Positions 1-6,025 of a DNA stretch of 64,000 nucleotides are shown one piece after another. Made by a program: the position numbers and the translations under genes. This DNA comes from Polynucleobacter duraquae (lineage in GTDB: Bacteria > Pseudomonadota > Gammaproteobacteria > Burkholderiales > Burkholderiaceae): the NCBI RefSeq assembly GCF_000973625.1, contig NZ_CP007501.1:1488001-1552000 (forward strand), read 5' to 3'. Each line of letters opens with the position of its first letter. Position 1 is the stretch's first letter. A model generated the notes under the pieces. That model was not told where the DNA came from and did no database searches. It was given only the letters and a program-made list of their open reading frames with translations.

Positions 1-464
1 ATAGGCTCACAATCTGCATTTGCACCAAGATCCAACATGGTGGTGCCGCGCCCTTTTTCATTGGGAATCGCAGTAGCAATCGCAGGACGGTCAACACCAT
101 CCAAGGTTTTGAGAATGTAGCGGGAGATGGCCATTAAAGCGCCAGTATTGCCAGAGGAAATGATTGCGTCAGCCAAGCCTTCTCTAACTTGCTCGATGGC
201 AACTCGCATGGAAGAATCTTTTTTACGACGCAACGCCACCTCAATGGGGTCATCCATCAAGACGACTTCACTAGCGGAAATAATTTGAATGCGCTCCATT
301 GGGGCATTTGGAAATTGACTCAAGGCTTGCTTGAGGACTTCCGGATTACCAACCAAGGCAATCTTCACATCAGCATGTTTTTCTAGAAAATCACAACAAG
401 CGGGGACGGTAACAACTGGCCCATGATCTCCGCCCATGGCATCGATGGCAAGTGTGACACTCAT
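1..464 (-). CDS. plsX: Phosphate acyltransferase PlsX, 3' part outside window
   Basis: PlsX converts acyl-ACP to acyl-phosphate, the donor used by PlsY to start membrane phospholipid synthesis; it is a peripheral membrane enzyme. About 154 N-terminal residues are visible. They open with the family signature [16 protein letters not shown] and later show SGNTGA and DLGANADC. The coding frame runs open to the left edge, so the gene is truncated only by the window. It lies downstream of yceD and rpmF on the same strand, the usual order in proteobacteria. A hairpin terminator sits between rpmF and plsX, so plsX may have its own promoter or depend on read-through. Confidence 0.95.
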   Translation of the reverse strand, partial: MSVTLAIDAMGGDHGPVVTVPACCDFLEKHADVKIALVGNPEVLKQALSQFPNAPMERIQIISASEVVLMDDPIEVALRRKKDSSMRVAIEQVREGLADAIISSGNTGALMAISRYILKTLDGVDRPAIATAIPNEKGRGTTMLDLGANADCEP

Positions 465-500
465 AAAATCAAGTATTGCTGCAAGTGGTTTTTTTCAAAG

Positions 501-527
501 AAAAAAGCGGCTTTTATTGGAGCCGCT
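501..527 (-). terminator. Rho-independent terminator after rpmF
   Basis: Read on the minus strand there is a 7-bp perfect stem (AGCGGCT / AGCCGCT, 521-527 with 506-512) with an 8-nt loop, followed directly by a T-run (501-506). It sits 22 bases past the rpmF stop and 37 bases before the plsX start, so it would end or attenuate yceD-rpmF transcription before plsX. Confidence 0.75.
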
Positions 528-548
528 TCTATCTTTTAGACTAAGTAA

Positions 549-728
549 TTAGTCGTTTTTGGTTTTAACCACTTTACGACCACGGTAGTAACCGTTTGGT
601 GAAATGTGGTGGCGTAAATGCGCCTCACCAGTTGTGGCTTCAACAGCCGTAGCAGGTGCGGTCAAAAAGTCGTGCGCACGGTGCATGCCACGTTTGGATG
701 GGGATTTTTTATTCTGTTGGACGGCCAT
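549..728 (-). CDS. rpmF: 50S ribosomal protein bL32
   Basis: Structural protein of the large ribosomal subunit. The 59-residue product starts [20 protein letters not shown] and ends [11 protein letters not shown], a full-length bL32 of the usual size. It has no cysteines, so it is the zinc-free form. An AGGAG ribosome binding site lies seven bases before the ATG. The gene follows yceD after a gap of about 105 bases and precedes plsX, the conserved arrangement linking ribosome and phospholipid genes. Confidence 0.97.
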   Translation of the reverse strand: MAVQQNKKSPSKRGMHRAHDFLTAPATAVEATTGEAHLRHHISPNGYYRGRKVVKTKND

Positions 729-751
729 ATTGAACTCCTAAGCAAGGCGAC

Positions 752-757
752 ATTCTA
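752..757 (-). promoter_or_regulatory. Possible extended -10 promoter element of rpmF
   Basis: On the minus strand the sequence TGCTAGAAT occurs 24 bases before the rpmF ATG; it matches an extended -10 (TGn + TAnAAT). No good -35 is seen 17 bases upstream, as is common for extended -10 promoters. Inferred from sequence pattern only. Confidence 0.35.
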
Positions 758-833
758 GCATGTAAATTGAGCTAAATGCTTGATAAATTGATAAAGCAGA
801 TCTGAAAAACTGCTCTAAGCGGGTGGGACTAAA

Positions 834-1412
834 TTAGTTTTTCTTCATATTTTTCAATATGTTAAAGGGATTCTGGGGCTTTTCAGAGGCATCTTGCGCT
901 TCACCCACCTCACCAAATGAGGAGGCATGCGGCTGGCATGCGCCCTCTGGATGCTTTGGAATTAAGGGCATGGACAGGAGGATCTCATCCTCAATTAGCC
1001 CTAGGAGATCAAAGTGCTGACTTGCTACCAATGGCTCCAGCTGATCATCCTCCATTGGGAAGGCATCCGCCTCCTCCTCGGTGGCTACCAGAACAAACCG
1101 ACTATCTTGAGTCAAATCTAGACCGAAATCCTGCAAACAGCTCTGACAAACCAGATGGATACGGCCTTTTACGGCCAATTCCAGTATTTGCTGGGGCTCA
1201 GAGCCCGGAGAATTCGCAAAATGGGTCTTGACCTCCCAATCAAATGCATCCCCTGGCTCAATGCTAGAAGCTTCCTCAGCCACCCTGGGCAGGGCTGAAA
1301 TCTCCAGAAATCCAGTGCCTTGATAGGACTGTGGGGCACAAAAATCGATCCGGCTCAAAGCCTTGGGATCGGCTGACAGCTCAACTTGAGGTAAAACTTG
1401 ATTACGATTCAT
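834..1412 (-). CDS. yceD: YceD/DUF177 family protein
   Basis: A 192-residue member of the YceD (DUF177) family, which is linked to accumulation of 23S rRNA in bacteria and chloroplasts; the mechanism is not established. The family's CxxC pair is at C89 and C92 (HLVCQSCLQDF), inside the conserved core. The C-terminal 20 residues (after DAS) are polar and probably disordered. It lies upstream of rpmF, the standard neighbour, and its start is 43 bases from the divergent Maf gene, so both promoters must share that short gap or overlap the genes. Confidence 0.9.
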   Translation of the reverse strand: MNRNQVLPQVELSADPKALSRIDFCAPQSYQGTGFLEISALPRVAEEASSIEPGDAFDWEVKTHFANSPGSEPQQILELAVKGRIHLVCQSCLQDFGLDLTQDSRFVLVATEEEADAFPMEDDQLEPLVASQHFDLLGLIEDEILLSMPLIPKHPEGACQPHASSFGEVGEAQDASEKPQNPFNILKNMKKN

Positions 1413-1455
1413 GACATCAGTCTAAATGAAGGCTTTAGCGAAAGTACAAGTAGTG

Positions 1456-2058
1456 ATGAGTAATTCTGCAAAAAAACTAATTCTGGCATCCACCTCAATC
1501 TATCGTCGTGAGCTCTTAGAGCGCCTGCGTATCCCTTTTGATGTGATCTCACCAAAGGTGGATGAAACTCCTCTCCCGGGTGAAAACACTCTGGCCTTAG
1601 CTTTGCGCTTAGCCAAAGCAAAAGCTTCTGCAGTTGCGAAAGATCACCCTGCGGCTTGGGTCATTGGTTCAGATCAAGTGGCCGACCTGTGTGGAGCTGC
1701 CATTGGTAAGCCTGGAAACTTTGAGCGCGCCATGGCACAACTACAACTCATGCGAGGAGCTACGGTAACTTTTCAAACAGCACTATGCCTCATGCATGGC
1801 AGTGAGGAAACAACCATCAATATTCCTACGGAAGTTACCTTTCGCAAACTTGCTGATGACGTTCTAGAGGCATATCTCCATGCCGAAGAACCTTACGACT
1901 GCGCTGGAAGCGCCAAGTCTGAAGGCTTAGGAATTTCACTCCTGGAATCCATCAAGAGCGATGATCCCACCGCATTGATAGGTCTGCCTTTAATTACGTT
2001 GAGCGGTCTCTTGCGTGATGCTGGCTTTCTCATTCCAAACAAAATATCAATTAACTGA
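1456..2058 (+). CDS. Maf-family nucleotide pyrophosphatase (YceF type)
   Basis: Maf proteins hydrolyse non-canonical or modified nucleoside triphosphates to the monophosphate. The 200-residue protein carries LASTSIYRREL near the N-terminus (substrate/phosphate contacts), VDE at 35-37, and GSDQV at 71-75 with the likely catalytic D73. The GSDQV and CAGSAKSEGLGI signatures fit the YceF branch, active on 7-methyl-GTP, rather than the dTTP/UTP branch. An in-frame ATG also exists at 1426, but the homology begins just after the ATG at 1456, which I use; neither has a clear ribosome binding site. Divergent from yceD. Confidence 0.9.
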   Translation: MSNSAKKLILASTSIYRRELLERLRIPFDVISPKVDETPLPGENTLALALRLAKAKASAVAKDHPAAWVIGSDQVADLCGAAIGKPGNFERAMAQLQLMRGATVTFQTALCLMHGSEETTINIPTEVTFRKLADDVLEAYLHAEEPYDCAGSAKSEGLGISLLESIKSDDPTALIGLPLITLSGLLRDAGFLIPNKISIN

Positions 2059-2076
2059 ATGAAACAGAATTAAATC

Positions 2077-2850
2077 ATGAGTTCAACACTAGGCACTCTC
2101 TTTTTGATTCCCAATACCTTGGGTGACGATGCACGTGTAGAGCAATTACCTTGGGTTTTACCAAACGAAACTATTACCCAAACTGCCAAGCTCGTTCACT
2201 GGATTGTGGAGGATGCAAAAACTGCCCGTGCTTTTTTAAAAGCGGTCGATAGTGTTTCACCCTTAGCTTGCACTATTCAAGAAATGCAGATGAGCGAATG
2301 GCGTGGTGTTGCACGCAATGCTAAGTATGCTGATGCTGTCAAACCAATGGATTTACTCAAGCCCCTCATTGCTGGAAAAGACATGGGTCTGATGTCAGAG
2401 GCTGGTGTTCCCGGAGTTGCAGACCCTGGTGCAGAGCTTGTACTGGCAGCGCATAAGCTGGGCGCCAAAGTGAAGCCTTTGGTTGGTCCAAGCTCTATTT
2501 TGCTGGGTCTGATGGCCAGCGGTTTAAATGGTCAACGCTTTGCATTTCAGGGGTATGTTCCGCATGATGCTCAGGACCGTATCGCACGACTCAAACAACT
2601 GGAAGTGGAATCTAGGAAATTACAGCAGACGCAAATTTGGATTGAAACACCGTATCGCAATACTGCAATGCTGATGGCTTGTCTTAATACGCTGTCTCCG
2701 CAATCGATGCTTTGCATTGGAATGGATCTTAGTCTGCCAAGTGAAACCATTACTACGCTCTCGATTACTGACTGGCGTAAACGCTTTCCAAACGAAACAG
2801 CCTGCGCCTTATTACAAAATAGGCCAGCAGTATTTCTATTGCTGGCCTAG
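2077..2850 (+). CDS. RsmI-like SAM-dependent methyltransferase (tetrapyrrole methylase fold)
   Basis: A 257-residue protein of the tetrapyrrole methylase superfamily, related to RsmI, which 2'-O-methylates C1402 of 16S rRNA. Seen: GTLFLIPNTLGD at the start, LMSEAGVPGVADPGAELV (SAM-binding segment) and VKPLVGPSSILLGLMASGLNGQRFAFQGYVP, all close to RsmI. The N-terminus has PNTLGD in place of RsmI's PTPIGNLGD, so this is probably the paralogous betaproteobacterial branch and the target is uncertain. It starts 18 bases after the Maf gene and is likely co-transcribed with it. Its last codons form a transcription terminator. Confidence 0.85.
   Translation: MSSTLGTLFLIPNTLGDDARVEQLPWVLPNETITQTAKLVHWIVEDAKTARAFLKAVDSVSPLACTIQEMQMSEWRGVARNAKYADAVKPMDLLKPLIAGKDMGLMSEAGVPGVADPGAELVLAAHKLGAKVKPLVGPSSILLGLMASGLNGQRFAFQGYVPHDAQDRIARLKQLEVESRKLQQTQIWIETPYRNTAMLMACLNTLSPQSMLCIGMDLSLPSETITTLSITDWRKRFPNETACALLQNRPAVFLLLA
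2820..2849 (+). terminator. Hairpin terminator overlapping the end of the RsmI-like gene
   Basis: A perfect 10-bp stem, TAGGCCAGCA (2820-2829) with TGCTGGCCTA (2840-2849), encloses a 10-nt loop and is followed by the T-rich GTGTTTTGTTTG. It includes two bases of the TAG stop codon and encodes the last residues of the protein. It separates this gene from the convergent sppA. Confidence 0.6.
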
Positions 2851-2885
2851 GTGTTTTGTTTGTTACTGTATTGATCTATCGTTTT

Positions 2886-3845
2886 TTACTTTAGATCGGG
2901 TGTCTTGACTAAGGCCTTACCTGCTGCGGCACCCACTTCGGCACCGAAACGTTTAGCAACGCGTTCTGCGAAATTCTCTTTCATGGTGTAGTCCAGAATA
3001 TCTGGCGCCTTAAAAGTATCACGCGCTACAGTTTCTACTGTTCCATAGCCATCAACTAAGCCATTTTTGATTGCTTGCTCGCCATTCCAAACTCGGCCAG
3101 AAAACATATCTGAAGTTTCTTTTAGGCGATCGCCACGACCTGCTTTCACTACCGCAATAAATTGTTGATGAATCTCATCGATCATGGTTTTAATCATTTC
3201 TACTTGCTGTGGATTTTCTTTGGAGAACGGATCCATCATGCCCTTATTGGAGCCAGCGGTAATCATGCGACGAGTCACACCTAACTTATCCATCAGACCA
3301 GTAAAACCAAAGCCTTCCATGATCACGCCAATAGACCCCACTAAGCTGGCCTTATCCACCAAAATTTGATCACCAGCAACCGCGACGTAGTAACCGCCTG
3401 AAGCGCAGATGTCTTCCACTACGACATAAAACGGCTTGCTTGGATAGAGTTTGCGTAAGCGATGAATCTCATCATTGATCATGCCGGCCTGAACCGGAGA
3501 ACCACCGGGACTATTGATGCGCAAGACCACGCCCGCACTATTTTCATTTTCAAATGCGGCAGTCAGTGATGAATTAATATCCAAAGCATTGGCCATCGAG
3601 CTCGAGGAAATCTCTCCTTCTAGCGTAACTAAGGCCGTGTGCTTCTCCGTTCCCATGCCACGCCCTGGCAGATGAAAATCAAATACCGCCAGTATTACGC
3701 CAACAAAGACAAGAAGGGTGAGGATACGAAACACGGCTCTCCAACGACGTGCCTTGCGAGTCTCTTTTAAATTCTCTAGAAGTAAATGCTCAAGCGCTTG
3801 ACGCTCCCAATTTTGATTCGCGTTCTCAGATTGATTTTGATCCAT
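2886..3845 (-). CDS. sppA: S49 family signal peptide peptidase (SppA type)
   Basis: Membrane-anchored serine protease that degrades cleaved signal peptides. At 319 residues it is the short, single-domain form. A cytoplasmic N-terminus is followed by a transmembrane helix at about 36-55, then the protease domain with ICASGGYYVAV (catalytic S149) and the partner lysine K201 in AGSNKGMMDPF. The RINSPGGSP motif is also present. It begins 21 bases after the stop of the HAD gene on the same strand, and probably forms a unit with rluC and that gene. Confidence 0.93.
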   Translation of the reverse strand: MDQNQSENANQNWERQALEHLLLENLKETRKARRWRAVFRILTLLVFVGVILAVFDFHLPGRGMGTEKHTALVTLEGEISSSSMANALDINSSLTAAFENENSAGVVLRINSPGGSPVQAGMINDEIHRLRKLYPSKPFYVVVEDICASGGYYVAVAGDQILVDKASLVGSIGVIMEGFGFTGLMDKLGVTRRMITAGSNKGMMDPFSKENPQQVEMIKTMIDEIHQQFIAVVKAGRGDRLKETSDMFSGRVWNGEQAIKNGLVDGYGTVETVARDTFKAPDILDYTMKENFAERVAKRFGAEVGAAAGKALVKTPDLK

Positions 3846-3866
3846 CTTTTTAATCCTTTTTACTAA

Positions 3867-4553
3867 CTAGTTTTTAACAGTGAGATTCTGACTGAGCCAA
3901 GTTGCCAACTGCGAGACATCGTCTACATGCGTTAGTGAGGGTGCTTCTTTTAAAGTGCTCGGAGGATGGGCGCCATACGTCACCGCTACTGCATCTACTC
4001 CTGCATTAGCTGCCATATCTAAATCATGGGTTGTATCCCCAATCATCAGCATGCGGCGCATCGGTACTTGCATCACGTCTGAAAGCTCTAAGAGCATTCC
4101 AGGGTGGGGCTTGGAGAAAGATTCATCCGCAGTTCGAGTTTCATGGAACATCTGCTCTAGCTGATGATGTTTTAAAGATCGATCTAATCCAACGCGAGAT
4201 TTGCCAGTAGCAACACCTAAGAGATAACCATCCTCACGTAAGCTGTGTAGCAATTCACGAATACCTGGGAATAAATCGAGTTCGTGATCTTTAGCCAGGT
4301 AGTGGTAACGAAAGCGCTCCGTTAACTTAGGGAAATGCGCCGGCTCAATCCAAGGCACCGCTCTTCTCAGTGAATCCTGAATACCTAAACCGATGACCGA
4401 GCTAGCCAAAGTATCGTCAGGCTCTTTAAAACCCAAATCACGGCAAGCTTGCTGAATACAGTCCACGATTGTCGGCGTGGAATCCATAATAGTTCCATCC
4501 CAATCCCAGATGATGAGGTCGTAGCGTCTATCGGTTTTTTGTTCTTCAGACAT
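3867..4553 (-). CDS. HAD hydrolase, phosphoglycolate phosphatase-like
   Basis: A 228-residue haloacid dehalogenase superfamily phosphatase. DWDGT at 17-21 holds the nucleophile D17 and acid/base D19; ATGKSR (motif II/III region) and MIGDTTHDLDMAANAG (magnesium-binding motif IV) follow. The sequence resembles Gph-type phosphoglycolate phosphatases, but the substrate is inferred. I place the start at the ATG at 4553, overlapping the rluC stop by eight bases; a TTG at 4568 would add five residues. Translational coupling to rluC is likely. Confidence 0.88.
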   Translation of the reverse strand: MSEEQKTDRRYDLIIWDWDGTIMDSTPTIVDCIQQACRDLGFKEPDDTLASSVIGLGIQDSLRRAVPWIEPAHFPKLTERFRYHYLAKDHELDLFPGIRELLHSLREDGYLLGVATGKSRVGLDRSLKHHQLEQMFHETRTADESFSKPHPGMLLELSDVMQVPMRRMLMIGDTTHDLDMAANAGVDAVAVTYGAHPPSTLKEAPSLTHVDDVSQLATWLSQNLTVKN

Positions 4554-5565
4554 GAGTGGGCACTTCAAAAGTTTTCATCATTGCTGCAAATTCAGAGGGT
4601 AATGGGGACTCGATACGCATTTTCTCGCCAGTACGGGGATGAGTAAAGCCTGCTAAGTGGGCATGCAAATACAGGCGTTTGGATTTCAGAATCTTGTCTT
4701 GGTCTTCAAAGCCGTATTTATCGTCACCCAAAATCGAGTGGCCTAATTTTTGAAGGTGTACGCGGATTTGATGAGTACGCCCAGTTTTGAGTTGGGCCTC
4801 AGCCAGAGTGATCGCCACCTCCCCACGTTTCATCACTTTCGTGACCCGCAAAGCGGTATGACTTGGCAGACCATCTGGGTCAACACGAACGCGACGCTCG
4901 CCATTGGCTAATAGGTATTTGTGTAATGCAAACTTCAGTTGCATCGTGCCTGCGCCCTGAGCAATTTCGCCATGGGCTAATAAATAGTAGCGTTTGTCGG
5001 TTTGCCCTTCGCGAATCTGGCGATGCAGTTCTACCAAAGCGCTGCGCTTTTTGGCTAAGAGCAACACGCCGGATGTGTCTCGATCCAAACGGTGAACCAA
5101 TTCTAAGAATTTGAGCTCAGGGCGGGTAATACGCAGGGTTTCAATTACGCCAAGCGCGATTCCTGAACCCCCATGCACTGCCAAACCTGCGGGTTTATTT
5201 ACAATTAATAGCGCCTCATCTTCAAACAAAATCGGCATTTTGTCGGAATACCCCTGCGCCCGAGACTTGGTTTGGGCGGTATTGACTGCTGCCATTTGGG
5301 CAGGTTCGGCAATACGAACAGGCGGGACTCTAACCACATCCCCCTCGATCAGACGCGTAGTTGGTTCAGCCCTTTTCTTATTTACCCGGACCTCGCCAGA
5401 GCGAATAATCCGATAAACGTGGCTTTTAGGAACCCCTTTTGCCCAACGTAGAAGGTAGTTATCCAGCCGCTGACCAGCCTCTTCTGGACCAATGGTCTGA
5501 AAATGAACGGCGGCTGGAGCACTGGTTTTGACCTGCAAGGGCTTGGAAATGGGTTCGGATTTCAT
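4546..5565 (-). CDS. rluC: 23S rRNA pseudouridine synthase RluC
   Basis: Makes pseudouridines in 23S rRNA (positions 955, 2504 and 2580 in E. coli). The 339-residue protein has an N-terminal S4 RNA-binding domain (roughly 27-85, AGQRLDNYLLRW... RSGEVRVNKKRAEP) and a catalytic domain with HRLDRDTSGVLLLAK, where D161 is the catalytic aspartate. RTHQIRVHLQKLGHSILGDDKYG is also typical. The gene faces away from rne, the arrangement seen across beta- and gammaproteobacteria. Confidence 0.93.
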   Translation of the reverse strand: MKSEPISKPLQVKTSAPAAVHFQTIGPEEAGQRLDNYLLRWAKGVPKSHVYRIIRSGEVRVNKKRAEPTTRLIEGDVVRVPPVRIAEPAQMAAVNTAQTKSRAQGYSDKMPILFEDEALLIVNKPAGLAVHGGSGIALGVIETLRITRPELKFLELVHRLDRDTSGVLLLAKKRSALVELHRQIREGQTDKRYYLLAHGEIAQGAGTMQLKFALHKYLLANGERRVRVDPDGLPSHTALRVTKVMKRGEVAITLAEAQLKTGRTHQIRVHLQKLGHSILGDDKYGFEDQDKILKSKRLYLHAHLAGFTHPRTGEKMRIESPLPSEFAAMMKTFEVPTHV

Positions 5566-5641
5566 GATTTATCTCTCTTGCCACCCCGACGAGGGTCGAC
5601 AAGGGACTTAACAATACCCCATTGTCGTTCAACTTGTGCCG

Positions 5642-5647
5642 TATAAT
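5642..5647 (+). promoter_or_regulatory. Candidate -10 of the rne promoter
   Basis: A perfect TATAAT occurs about 380 bases before the rne ATG. No good -35 lies at 16-18 bases; the nearest match, TTGTCG at 5622-5627, is only 14 bases away. If used, the leader would be about 370 nt long. Confidence 0.4.
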
Positions 5648-6004
5648 CAACGCTCTAGCCAATTTATTGGCCCGAGAATGACCTGGTTTAGGTTTGAATC
5701 GTGGAGCTTGGAGTCGCCCTTAATAGACTCCCGGGGTTGCCCCTCCCCCGTTGTAATGAGGCGCAGGGTTGGTGTGCCGTATGCCGCGACCCGCGATTAG
5801 AAGACAGTTTTCAGGCGCGCGCCTGCATTGATGACCTAAAGGAGGTCTCTGCGGCGATCGTCAAGTGTGGCACCGGTTTAACAACATTGAACCTGGTGTA
5901 CCGGGCAGTAAATGCCTGGATTAGTTTGATCCACACTCCAAAGCCGCCAATGGGCTCTGCCCCAAGCGGTATCTAACTTGTCCCTAACGCAGCGCGCAGC
6001 GACG

Positions 6005-6023
6005 CACTCCCAATAGGAGAGTG
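6005..6023 (+). promoter_or_regulatory. Hairpin partly sequestering the rne ribosome binding site
   Basis: CACT (6005-6008) can pair with AGTG (6020-6023) and CC (6009-6010) with GG (6016-6017), leaving AG bulged. The AGGAG ribosome binding site (6015-6019) thus falls in the stem-loop seven bases before the ATG at 6026. This could tune translation of rne. Confidence 0.35.
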
Positions 6024-6025
6024 TT

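Larger units (their letters stand above)
5566..6025 (+). promoter_or_regulatory. rluC-rne intergenic region with a long structured rne leader
   Basis: This 460-base gap holds no convincing gene. From about 5650 it appears to be the transcribed leader of rne: it is richer in GC than the surrounding genes and full of short hairpins. Examples: GGAGTC/GACTCC (5710-5715 with 5726-5731), GGGG/CCCC (5733-5736 with 5740-5743), the palindrome CAGGCGCGCGCCTG (5812-5825), GACCT/AGGTC (5833-5837 with 5843-5847), and a last one over the ribosome binding site (6005-6023). In E. coli the rne leader mediates feedback control by RNase E; a similar role here is an inference. Confidence 0.55.

Noticed and set aside
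917..1231. Plus-strand frame opposite yceD
   Set aside because: Antisense shadow of a well-supported YceD protein.
5701..5976. 91-residue GTG-started frame in the rne leader
   Set aside because: No ribosome binding site, no recognisable motif, and the region is better explained as structured RNA; its composition follows the hairpins, not codon use.
5650..6025. Leader considered as tmRNA, RNase P RNA, SRP RNA or tRNA
   Set aside because: None of the conserved segments of these RNAs is present and no cloverleaf can be drawn.
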